The notes below the pieces were generated by a model. That model was given only the letters and a program-made list of their open reading frames with translations. It had not been told where the DNA came from and searched no databases. Below are positions 48,086-59,300 of a stretch of 64,000 nt of DNA, in pieces. The DNA is from Pyrocephalus nanus (Eukaryota > Chordata > Aves > Passeriformes > Tyrannidae). The position numbers and the translations under genes were made by a program. Every line of letters begins with the position of its first letter. The stretch's first letter is position 1. The stretch spans positions 8,199,001-8,263,000 of the forward strand of contig CM076279.1 of the NCBI GenBank assembly GCA_038380795.1. Reading direction: 5' to 3'.

Positions 48086-48105
48086 AGACGTCACACCTAT
48101 ATATA
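48086..48105 (+). promoter_or_regulatory. Candidate CRE plus TATA promoter of the urotensin receptor-type gene
   Basis: An agacgtca element at 48,086-48,093, one base from the palindromic cAMP response element TGACGTCA, is followed five bases later by tatatata at 48,098-48,105. Transcription would start near 48,130, about 300 bases before the receptor ATG, with no intron needed. This is inferred from motifs and location only. Confidence 0.4.
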
Positions 48106-48289
48106 GGACAGAATAACGACCTATAACAACAGAATAAGCCTTACACAACTGGCCTCAGTGACAAAGACCTTTGGTACAACCAGGCAGTGCAGATATGTAC
48201 TCAGGGGACAGGTAACTTCTAAGTGATCATTTGTGTTGCTCTGGCAGATTTCTAATACGTTGGTTTTGATGTCTTTCCTCTAGAGGAGA

Positions 48290-48394
48290 ATGCAGATTGT
48301 TCTCAGATGGGACCCCACTAAGAAATGGTTCACCATCTCCCAGCAGTCGCGTTTCTCGGAGCAAGAAGAACCCCTCCAGATCCCTGTGGCATGA
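48290..48394 (+). other. Upstream open reading frame in the receptor leader
   Basis: This ATG-initiated frame of 34 codons begins just after the acceptor-like site at 48,283 and ends with TGA at 48,392-48,394, 31 bases before the receptor ATG. It is out of frame with the receptor. If the leader is transcribed it could lower translation of the main frame. The peptide itself has no recognisable features. Confidence 0.4.
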
Positions 48395-48425
48395 GAAAAG
48401 CCTCTGGCTTTTAAACCCCAGGAGG

Positions 48426-49574
48426 ATGTCTCTAAATGACGAGCTGGAGAGCCACTTTTCTGCCACCCCCTACATGGTGACAGACACAAGTGAGGACAGC
48501 CTGTTCCGAATCCGGTCCAACACCTCCGGCAATGCCACCGGGGACGGGATGTCAGCCCCCGGTTCCATGGAGGACATGATTGCCATCTGCACCATTGGGA
48601 CCATCCTCTCCCTCATGTGTGTGATTGGGGTGACAGGCAACGTCTACACCTTGCTGGTGATGTGCCACTACTTGCGATCCTCCGCTTCCATGTACATTTA
48701 CATCATCAACCTCGCGCTGGCGGATCTGCTCTACCTTCTCACCATCCCCTTCATCGTCGGGACCTACTTCATTCAGAAATGGTACTTTGGGGACGTTGGC
48801 TGTCGCATCCTGTTCAGCCTGGACTTCCTCACCATGCATGCCAGCATCTTCACCCTCACAGTCATGAGCACAGAGCGCTACTTCGCTGTGCTGAAGCCCC
48901 TGGACACGGTGAAGAGGTCCAAGAGTTACCGCAAGGCCATTGCTGTTGTGATCTGGCTGGTGTCGCTGCTGCTCACTCTCCCGATGCTCATCATGATCCA
49001 GCTGGTGCAAAGGGACAACAAAAGCATCTGCCTGCCCACCTGGAGCAAGCTGTCCTACAAAGTCTATCTCACCATCCTTTTTGGCACCAGCATCGTGGGC
49101 CCGGGGGTGATCATTGGCTACCTTTACATCCGACTGGCTAAGATTTACTGGGTGTCCCAAACAGCCTCCTTCAAACAGACCAAGAGGCTGCCCAACCAGA
49201 AGGTGCTCTATTTAATCTTCACCATAGTGCTGGTGTTCTGGGCTTGCTTCTTGCCCTTCTGGGTATGGCAGCTCCTCTTCCAGTATTATGAATCCTTCCC
49301 TTTATCTCCCAAGGTGATGAAAAACATTAATTATTTGACAACCTGCCTGACCTACAGCAACAGCTGCATCAATCCCTTCCTCTACACCCTGCTCACCAAA
49401 AACTACCGGGAGTACCTGAAGAACAGGCAGCGCTCCCTCAGCAGCAACAGCGGGTACTTCCAGAGGAGGAATCGGTTTCAGAGGATTTCAGGGAGATCCC
49501 TGTCCACGAGCAGCCAGCACTGCACAGAGACATATGTCCTTGCTCACGCCCCTTTGGGAAACAGCAGTGCCTGA
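48426..49574 (+). CDS. UTS2R: Urotensin-2 receptor-type G-protein-coupled receptor
   Basis: This is a 382-residue class A GPCR encoded in one exon, the plasma-membrane receptor type for urotensin II and related peptides, which usually signals through Gq. N-glycosylation sites are at N32 and N36. Seven helices run at about 52-79, 88-114, 122-150, 170-192, 214-236, 260-282 and 302-324. Landmarks are N72 (GN), D100 (LALAD), the Cys126-Cys202 pair, D133 in [11 protein letters not shown] (the family's ligand-binding Asp), E150-R151-Y152 in place of DRY, CFLPFW in helix 6 and N316-P317 in NPFLY. The segments [14 protein letters not shown] and LTTCLTY are near-diagnostic of this receptor. The frame is open upstream to 48,297 but only from TTG; 48,426 is the first in-frame ATG. 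Birds may keep more than one urotensin receptor paralogue, so the exact member is uncertain. Confidence 0.92.
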   Translation: MSLNDELESHFSATPYMVTDTSEDSLFRIRSNTSGNATGDGMSAPGSMEDMIAICTIGTILSLMCVIGVTGNVYTLLVMCHYLRSSASMYIYIINLALADLLYLLTIPFIVGTYFIQKWYFGDVGCRILFSLDFLTMHASIFTLTVMSTERYFAVLKPLDTVKRSKSYRKAIAVVIWLVSLLLTLPMLIMIQLVQRDNKSICLPTWSKLSYKVYLTILFGTSIVGPGVIIGYLYIRLAKIYWVSQTASFKQTKRLPNQKVLYLIFTIVLVFWACFLPFWVWQLLFQYYESFPLSPKVMKNINYLTTCLTYSNSCINPFLYTLLTKNYREYLKNRQRSLSSNSGYFQRRNRFQRISGRSLSTSSQHCTETYVLAHAPLGNSSA

Positions 49575-50005
49575 AGGTAAAAACCTGTCTCCGAGAGCAA
49601 TCAGTATTGACTCCAACGTTGCTTTGATTTAAAGTGTACACTGTAAAGGTGCAGCCTTGGCAGAGCCACAATGTGCACACATTTAGTCCAGAGGCTGTGC
49701 CGTTTGTCTCTTCTCGTTTTCTCCAGTGCCACTGATTTGATGCCAGCAGCATTCAGCTGAACATCTATCTAAATAGCCTTTCACTTTTTATCTTTATATT
49801 TTATAGTGTATGTCTCCTCAACTAGCCATCAGTAGTGAAAGCCTATAACAGGGCCATGATTTTTAATGGTATCAGCTGTGAAATTATGTTATCCTATGAA
49901 TGGCTGTAGTTTCCTCCTTTTTTTTTTTTCCTCTCTAGCAGTGATGCTAAATTTATAGTTGTATGAGGACTGAAAACAATGAAATAAAGAGAAAACAGCT
50001 GATGT
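49575..50005 (+). other. 3' UTR of the urotensin receptor-type gene
   Basis: This is the non-coding stretch from the stop codon to just past the first canonical poly(A) signal. It is AT-rich from about 49,780, as is common for 3' UTRs. Confidence 0.5.
49983..49988 (+). terminator. Poly(A) signal AATAAA of the receptor gene
   Basis: This is the first canonical AATAAA downstream of the receptor stop, about 410 bases away, in an AT-rich context. Confidence 0.6.
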
Positions 50006-51274
50006 TTGTGACACACAATACAGTTTGCATTTGGGGTAGGACTGGACAAAGTGGATGGGGCATATCCAGGAGTGCTTTGTCCTGGTTTTGGTCATTTATT
50101 CTGCACTCCTGTGTATTCACTGGTGATTCTCCATTCACCCAGGTGTCTGCACTGGAGTTACACCACAGTTCAAGTAAGCAAGACAGGCTTTCCATGACAG
50201 TGCCACAGTCAGGGAACACTCAGCATCCCATAATACACTGACCCCAAACACATGAGCACCAGTGTGGGGCAGCACCATCTGCCCCAGACAAGGATATCCA
50301 CCCTCTGACCTCCTCCAAGGAGGAGCTGGGAACGTCTGATGTTGCTGCTCTCAGAGCATTCATTGACAAGTCACAACATCCAGCCTGAGGCACCAGACCT
50401 GCATCACCGAGTCCAGGGGGAAAGGACAGAGGGAGAGGAGAGAGTGTGAGGAGATGTGACTTCCAGTGGGCAGAGCTGTGCTCACTGGAGTGCCTGATAT
50501 TCTCAATTATAAAAGTGCTGGTTCCCTGTGAGTGAGACAAATTGTTCCCTTCACAGGAGATGATTTTGTTTGTCTGCTACAAAAAGCAAATGTCTACACC
50601 AAGAACACGTTGCCTGTCCTGGCCTTCACCGATGATAGAACATCATTAGTATAAATAGATCATCGTGATGTCTGGCACGTCTCCAGTGAGTCTAAAAGTA
50701 CCTTCTCTGGGATGCTGCCAGTGTCCATACAGGACTCCTGTGCTTGCATCAGCCCTGCTACCTCAAGGATGCAGTGCTGCAATGCCAACACAACTCTGAC
50801 CAAGTCACAGAATTAGAAGCAAATTAATGCTCAGCACTGAAGTCAGAACTGCGGCCTGGTGCCATTTGGCAGTGAGCTCTGTTTGCTAAGACCAAAACAG
50901 AAGTTAGGTTTTAACCATCTCTTCCCCTTCAGAACACTGAGCTGTTGCAGAAACTGGAAGACCCCTGCTGTGTTCCAACCTCCTCCACTCACACCATCCA
51001 CAGTGGTCCTGTGGGTAGGGCACCTTACCTGCATCCTGCTTGTGTGTCAGCAAGTCCTGCTTCAGGATTAGCCCCTTCCTGAGTTCAAGAGGGGCAGAAA
51101 TACCATTATATTTGACTATTTCCTGTGCTGACAGTACTTGTTAGTTTTCAGACTAGTTTCAGGCTTAGTTTCCTCAGGTTGGAGACACATCAGTCAAGTA
51201 AAGCATCTTTTACCCCACTGTAAGGAAGAGGGAGCCCAAGGACTGAGGTGAAAACACTTGCTACAAAATCCTAA
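50006..51274. other. Gene-free stretch downstream of the receptor gene
   Basis: I find no reading frame with family signatures, no splice-paired exon and no repeat that I recognise. Confidence 0.45.
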
Positions 51275-51450
51275 AGTCTGGAAAAGATCTCTAAGATCGA
51301 GTCCAACTGTGCCACATCCACACGTTTTGAAAACTTCCAGGGATGGTGATTCCACCACTGAAAGGGTCTGACCAGCCTTTCAGTGAAAATTTTTTTCCTG
51401 TTATCTAATCTAAATTCCTGAACCCATTTTCTCCTTGTATAGCCAGATGT
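51275..51450 (-). mobile_element. Older CR1 LINE 3' fragment
   Basis: On the plus strand, ggaaaagatctctaagatcg, gtgccacatccacacgtttt, cttccagggatggtgattcc, cctttcagtgaaaatttttt and ttatctaatctaaattcctg form the reverse complement of a CR1 tail. It has more mismatches and small gaps than the copy at 27.8 kb. Confidence 0.8.
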
Positions 51451-54400
51451 TTATCATGAGTAAACTTTAGTCTCCTCTCTTTTTTTAATTTAATTTTAAT
51501 TAGCAGTTTATAAAAGAAATTGGACACACAGCCTCAGCTCTGGGCTACACAGTCTTGTTTCTCATTTGAAGCTTGTGTTGCCTCTCAGCAAGGACTTGCA
51601 GTGTGTTTGTCAAATCAGCACAACAAAGCCAAAAGAAAGGGCACCCAGAGTCAGGCAATGATTGTGGGTGATGTTTCCATCAACACAGGGTCATCTTCAA
51701 ACAGTGAGATGTTTCATCCAAGCCTTTCCATTTCCACCCCAGGCTGGAGTTGCTTTTTTGCTCCTTCAAACACTCTCATCCATCACCACTGAGCTCAGAC
51801 AGCAATAAGGGAACACTAATCCAAGCCTGCAGGTGAAAACAAGCATGAACCCCAGCTCTGCATCCCAAACTAACTTTATGGGGCATCAGCCACACTCAGA
51901 TACCACACAGAGAGCTGCTCTCTGCCTGACACCAACAGCAACTGAACCATGAGAGCCTGCTGAATATAAAGGGGGGACACAGAGCAGCCAGTGGGAGATG
52001 AAGAAGGAACTCTAAGACATCGATTAATTGTGTGTTTAATGATACCTATAAAATTATTGTGCCCTATTTATTCCTCCTTGCAGAAACCTATCATCAGTCA
52101 AAGACCCACGAGCAGGCTTTTGCATAAATAAAATTTGAAATGGGTGTGAAAGGGAATTGTGTGAACACGTGGCCTTGTGCTTGCACACCTCAGAATTGCA
52201 CCCTATTTCTCACCTTTTTTTTTTTTTTTTTGCTAATTTAAGCCAGAGAGCATTTAGCAATGTCTCAATACTCAAAGAAAATACAGCTGTAACTACACCA
52301 GGGTGTCCAAAAGAGGGCCAGGGCAAAGATTCTGGCCCCTGCAGTGCTCCTACCCACTAGGAAAGGCCAGGTACCCACTCTGGTGGCTGAAAAAGGCAGC
52401 AAACTACAGCTGGGGCCAGGCAATGTTTTCAGCTGGAAATTGGCTTTGCCAGAAAAGGATGATGTCTGTGTTTACCCAAACTATTTGCAAATCCACCGAG
52501 GCATTTAAGAATCCTTCTGGAAATTCTCTTATTTTTTTCTTTTTCCAAATACTGAATTGCCTCATTTCAGCCTTTAGGAGGCAAAACAGCACAATTTGTC
52601 AAGTTTCAGTCATCGGTTTGCTTACACTTCATTTTAAAAAGCCTTTTTCCATTTTGTTCAAACCACAGGACTCTTAACAAAAGTCCTGTGGTCCAAGTAG
52701 CAAAGCAGAGAGCAGCTGGTCACCACACTGTGCCTCCCTCTGCCCAAACCCTGCCTGGGCAGGGTGGGTGCCCACAGTGGGGAGTGGTGCAGCCCCCACC
52801 CCTGCCCAATTCCCACGTGCCAGGTCACAGCAATCACAGGCACAAACCTTTCCTCCTCTCCTGCTGATGGAGTCTGATTTAAGCTGGCCAACAACCCCAT
52901 GTCCAGTTTGAGCCCCCTCCTTGTTCCTGGTGAGTGAAGGGGCACAAGGGGAGATGGGTGGGTTTGGGCCACCCCTTTTCTCTTGTGTGGGTCCCACCTT
53001 GCTCCCTGGGAGACAACCAGTTCAGGAGCCCCTCAGCTGCCCCTAACCAGGCAGAAAAGCCTTGGCAGGTGCTCCCAGAGAGGATCCAGGCAGTAAATAC
53101 ATCAGCATTTGGTTCACTTACAGCTCCAGATGGGCAAGGCTGGCTGGGTGAGGAGGTGGGATTTAAGGAACACTTAAACTGAGCAGAAAGAACAAAACTG
53201 GTTTAAGCCAGACCAGCCACATCTGCTCCAAAAACTGAGACATTTTCCTCAGTTTATCACCTCTTCTACTACTGCAATACTCATAGACTGTCACATGCTA
53301 TGACCAAAGCTCCTTCACTTCACTCAGTGTGTGCTCCAAGCAGCTCTCAACCAAAAATGCTACAGGTTGGAAAACTCTGGGGTGAAAAGCCCCTAAACCC
53401 AACACGTGTGTGACTCCCACAGGGCTCCTCAAGCAGCTTTAATGCCAAACTGCAGCTGCTGGCTAAATCCTGTGAACATGTGAAGAGAAAGTTCAGCTCA
53501 GTTTTACTCTGCTTTCTAGGAACAAACAGCCCAACAACATCCTTAGAGATCAGGGAATCCACCAGTCAAAAAATCAGTGTTCTGTTTGCACACTGAAGTC
53601 TTGCAACTAATTCCACTCTTCCCAAATGTTTATTACCTGTAAGCCATCTGTCTGCCAGGAAAGCACACGTGTTTTGCCAAAAGAGAAAGTGCAAATATCA
53701 TAAATTTAGTATCAAAGACCAAACCACTCAAGCGTGCATAATTTAAACTGTTATTAGCTTTAATTACATGTCAAGTAGCTGATGTTACTAGTTTAAAGCT
53801 GTCTATAAAGATGATAATATAGCACAGTAAGAGCAAATGTAAGACAAAAATCAGTGAAATAACCTGCCTCTGTGATAGAGTGAAACATCCACTGGCACAG
53901 GACCAGACAGGACAGGATTTACCACAGCAGCTCTGACTGTGACTACTGTCCCTGGCCAATTCTGGCATCACCCATCTCACAAACATCCTGGAACTCCCAC
54001 AGCAGAGTTAATTCTTTGGCACCAATTGCACTTCCAGCCACAAAACCACCAAGACCTGTTTGTTTGCCAAAGGCAGCACAAGGGGTGCACCCACCAGTGG
54101 ACAGGTCCTCAAAATAAATTAATCCTTGTGGAAAACAAAGGCAAATGCCAGGAGTGAAGTGTGAGGAAGGTGATTCTTTGAGCCCTGTGGATGTGAAGAT
54201 CAAGTGTTATGACCGAGATTTCTAGTTCTTAATCACTGTGCCTCAAAAAGAAAATAAAATTTAAAAAGGAGGGAGATTTCATCCATAGCCCAGTGGCAAC
54301 AGGTACCTACATGCTTTGGGAACCAATCTAGCAGCGCTCCTTCCAAGGTTTTCTTTTCCATATTGAATTTGGTGCCCGAATCTGAGCACGCTGGGCAGCA

Positions 54401-56239
54401 GGAGTGCACTCTGGCTTTTTCTGTGTTTGTGTTTATTTGAAACACTGCAGGAAACACGGGCAGCCAGCCTCCTGCTGATTATTTGTTTAGTTTATGGCTA
54501 ACTGCTCAAAGGAGAGTGTAACATAATTAATTCATTAACTGCAAGCATTCTACAAACAGAATTGCTGCATTCAAACGTTCGTGTGGGTCGGTGAGTCACC
54601 ACTTTTCTCTGATATCCTCAGAGGAAAATTTCTAATCTTTGTCCAGAACAGGGGCTGGAGAGACCTGGGCTCTGAGGCAGGAAAGCACAAGGTGCCATCA
54701 GCCCTGCAGGTGCTGACCCAGCTGCCCTCCCAGGACCCCTTCTCTGGGGGGGTCAGAGGTTCACCACTCCAGCCACTCCACCTGGGAGATGCTGGACCCG
54801 ACTTCAAGTCCCTAAACAATAAAAATAAATTCATTTCCACTGGAGCCAATGCAGTTGTACCAATTTACACTAAAAAAAAAAAACCCAACAAAAACCTCAA
54901 AACCAGAACACCCCAAACATCTCTGACCTTTGACTCCAGAAAACATGCATTTCAGCACATTAACAACAGTAAAGATATCAAATAGTCTCATAAATGATGA
55001 ATTATTCCATTTATTAGGACTTGCAGCATTCAAACACGAGATCTACTCCACCATGCTAGAAACAGTGGAAAACAAGGGGACATGAGGTGGAACTTCCAAA
55101 GCTTTCCAAGTCCTTGGAGTATCAGAAAATGGTTCATTTCCTCTCTTTACAGGCAGCCTGTGCTGAACCTTCCTGTGCTGTTCCACCCTCTCCTCCAAGG
55201 CTGGCTTTCAGTACAGCAGCTTTGGCCATCTGGCTTAATTAGAACATCATCATGTCCCCAGCTTCTTTTTGATGGACCAAAAATAGTAAAAGCCCTTCCC
55301 TTTTGGCATCAATCAGTGCTAACTGGTGGGTTGATTACAATTTACTTTAGCTAATTAAAGAAAAAAACATCTTTGTAAGCTGCTGGGGCTTGACTTGCTT
55401 TCTGCTGTCTAAAACTTCTCCCTCAGTTTGAAACCTGTGTCTGAAAAGATCTGCTGCTGGGCCAACCTGCAACAAACACCTAACGCTGCCTCACTTCTGC
55501 ACTGCAGCACAGAACAAGCTTTAATTTGCACTATCCTTCATTAATGGATGGAGCTGAAATAATAACCTCTAAAAGAAAGCAACAGGCACCAAAGCACCCT
55601 GCAGCAGGACCAGCCACGGGATTTTGGACACTCAGTGTTCATGCAGACACCACTGAAGTTGTTCTTTGCAGTTGCCTTTGCCCAGGGAGGTTGGGCACGT
55701 CTGTGCCCAGCTGGGACAGAGCTCCATGCCATCCATGCAGCTGCCACCCTCAGACTCCCTGTCCAGGTTAGAGGAAAAATTGACTGTAATACAGAAAGCA
55801 GATGGACACCCAACCTGAAAGCTCTTTCTCCCATTCTACAGGAACACCTGAGTGTTAAAATCCCTGACTGAAAAGAGAAACCCCCCAGGCTTTCAAACTC
55901 AGGTTTGCAGTGCTTGAGAATTACCTCAGAGGTTTTAGGAGCCACAGATACCTGCTTTGAACATTTGCTTGGAGGAAAAAACCCTCCTCAGAGGTGGGGA
56001 AAAGCAAAAGCCTAGCCTACACCCCCACACCTGAAGAACAAAACACCCTTCCCAGGAACAGGAGGTGCTCGCTGTACCCTCCCCACACCAGGCAATCCTC
56101 ATGGAATGGGGGGAGCAGTGGGGATGTGCTGAAGCCAAAGAAAGCTTGGTGGAACTGTCTCTAACACAGACTTTCCTGGGAACCCAGGGCAGTCAATTAA
56201 TTTTGCTGTGTTTGAGATTCTCATCACTGACTTGCCTTT
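51451..56239. other. Gene-free stretch
   Basis: There is no supported exon. It contains T-rich runs at 51,481-51,500 and 52,217-52,233, and an A/C-rich run at 54,870-54,920. The open frames are short and unremarkable. Confidence 0.45.
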
Positions 56240-56396
56240 TCTTGGGGTTTTTATCAGGGTTTTTTTGATTTGGTTTGTTTTTTGGTTGTTTGTGGGGTTT
56301 TTTGTGTGTGGGTGGGTTTTCTGTTTGTTTGGTTTTGATTTTGTGGGGGTTTTTTGTTTGGGTTTGTGGTTTGGTTTTTTTTTTTTTTTTACAGTG
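56240..56396. repeat. GT/GTTTT-rich low-complexity tract
   Basis: About 155 bases consist almost only of T and G on the plus strand (tttttt, ggtttg, gtgggg motifs) and end in a run of T residues before acagtgattaat. No unit repeats exactly. Confidence 0.8.
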
Positions 56397-59300
56397 ATTA
56401 ATAAAGCAGCTTTTCTGCCCTGCTGTGAAAAGAATGGATATCTCTGGATATGTGCTTATGGAAGAGCTGCACTGGCATATCTACAGCTTCCCTGGCTGGT
56501 CAGGTAAATCCATCACTGACACGTAAAAATGCTGCCCAAATGGATTAGCTATCAGTCTGCAGGAAAACAGCCTCATGTCAGATGAGCCCAGGAGTGGTTA
56601 AAAATGCAGTTATTCCTCCTTAGATAAGCAAGCCAAATTTGGAGCTTGGGGAGCTTGAGATATCCACAGCACTACCCAGGGCTGCACTGACACCCACTGC
56701 AGTGCCCACAGCCCATCTAAGCCAACAAGCTACACCTGAAAATTGGCTTTGAAGGGTTTAGAAACTGTAGAAAACAATCTTTCACCAGGCTTCTGCGTGT
56801 GTTACTTCCTGCTGTTGCTCAGCAAATGGCAGAATATCTGGGAACATCAGGGCAGGCAAACCTGGGAAACGGAGCAAGGAGATGGTGAGCATGGAGGAAA
56901 GGAGTTTGGCAGCTTTAGGTAACAGTCAGGGATGGAGAAGGGCTGGGGATATGTCCTCCTGGGGCTTAGCAAACTCCTCCAGAACAGCTCCTATCTCAAA
57001 TTGCTCAGCTCTGAACGGGGGGACAGTGTGGCAGGGTGTCCCCTCTGGCTCTGCTGTGGGGAGGTGAGCTCCAGTCCCAGGTCTGGACCTTGAACAAGCA
57101 CTGCTGCATTCCTGTCGATAAAGGAAAGCTCACAACATTTGTTTTCCTCACTGAAGGACTCTGAGATCAATGCATGAAACAACAGTGCACTCTATAACCT
57201 CTTGGATCTTCTCTTTACATAAATTAACACACAGCTCTGTTTTCTTTATGTCTGAGCAAAATAACTTCCAAGAAGAGAGGGGACCTGCCAGGTTGTTGGA
57301 AAAGGGAGCAAGAAACTTTGGGGTACGAGCAGGGGGAGACCTGAGAGCTCTGCCCAAGGCCACGAGAGCCAAAATATGTACCTGGCAAGGTGCCTGCCAG
57401 CTTCATCCCCCAGAGATTTAGCATCTCCTTGCTGTAGGACCTGGGTGAGCCCAAGGAACAGAGGGGAGGGGAGCTGAAATGGGAACATTTCTCAGCACGC
57501 TGCCACTCCCAACAACACCGAGTTACCCTTGGCAGTGCCTCCCCCCAAGCTGAAGGGATGTTTATAAGGCTGCTCTTTTCAGTGGAAGAGAAATAAACCC
57601 AAGCTGAATTAAATGGCAGACATTTCTTTGGAGTGAAGCTCGGCAGGGGATGCAGGACAGGATTGTTCTGGCACCATACAAGGCAGCTCCACTCTTGTGG
57701 AGGTTTCTCTGTCTACATTTTATTTATTTATGTACTTCTCGTGAATGTGTAGCTCGTTCAGGGCTCTGCAGAGCTCGCAGGTGAAAGGGACTCATGATGC
57801 CTAGTGATGAGGGAACCCAAAATTGTGTGTGGACAGCAGAGTAACCAAGTGGGAGAGCAGATGCAAATCAGTATGAGGTCATGTCAGCATGAAAGTGTTT
57901 GGAAGAGCAACTGGGCAGTCTTTTTGTGCAGGACAGAGGCAGATGAGTGGGCTGTTCAAGGCTGTGCACCTGAGCAAAAGCACCACATTCTTCCTATCCT
58001 GCTTTGTTACCATTCCTGACAGATCAGCTGCAAAGATAACAGAGTTGTCTTTCAGTCCTGGAAAGAACAAGTGTATTCTTTGGGTAAAGGGTCATGGGAG
58101 ACAATCAAGAGCCACCGGCACTGACTTCCATCCAAGGAATTTTCCAAGACTTTCCCAGGGATCTGTATCACATCTGCTTAGCATCATCCCCACAGCCTCT
58201 AAAGCACCTCCCGTGCCAAGCCAGCTCAGCCAAGCCAGGGGAACACAAGAGCCTGGTAATAACAGCACCTAAAATCCCACAGGGAGGAACAATTTGCCCT
58301 TCACCATTCCTGTAACAGGAAGCTATATTGGGCTACAGGGAATTTCTATTTCTCTGAGCCCACTTCATTGGAAAAACCTCACCAGCAGCAGCGTGTCAGG
58401 AGCACTGTTACAACCAGCAAACCCAGCTCGAGGCACAGCACAGAGCAAGCAGGGGACAAGGGCCTGGCTCTGCACTCATCAGGTGGGGGAAAGCAGCACT
58501 TGCAAGCACTTTACTACATCTGTAATGCACAAATGGATGCAAAGACTGCCCAGATCCAGTGTGGCCCAGAAGCCCACGGTCTGCAGCACATGGGTCTATC
58601 TGTCAGAGCCCCAGCTCACTGGGTGAAATGAATGCTGCCCATTCTGGCAGAGATACAAGCAAGGAAAACAGGGGACAGCACACAGAGGTAACAAATCTTT
58701 TTTTTCCCCTTTTTTTTTCCCCTCTCTTGACTACCAGTGTTTTCTGTTACAATCCCCATGGAATTCGATACATCAGAAATCAAAGATAATACCATAGAGA
58801 AACAGCAGGTGTGCATGGCTGGGAAAGCTTTCAAATAAGCACTTTAAAATCAATTATTAGAGAACAGTGTTTTATCTGATGCTATTTAGATAATGGCACA
58901 TTAACAGCTGCCAGGACTGACAGTGCCTTTTCTGCTCACACAGGCACAACAGAAATATGTGCTTTATCTCATAGCCATGCTGGGTGCAAAATGCATTTCT
59001 CTGAGGATTTTCATTCACCCTCAAAGCACTTGGAAAATGCAGAGATCTGTTTGTCCCTTTACACACCCAGCTCCTCCCTCAGCACTGCAGTTTGAGCAAA
59101 AATGCTGGGTACATCCTCAAGAGCTCCTCTTTTTGCAGTCTCACACACATTCACTTATCTGCCTGATTCCCAGCCCCTTGCTCTTCTCATCAAATCAAAG
59201 TATTTACCTGCACAAGGCTGCCTCAAAAGACAGCAGACCTGCCACGTGTTTAAGATGTGGAAGCACATTCCCAGTCCGAAAAAAATCTCTACTGTAGCAA

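Noticed and set aside
48552..49160. A 202-codon minus-strand open frame
   Set aside because: It is the antisense shadow of the conserved receptor CDS and its residues have no family signature.
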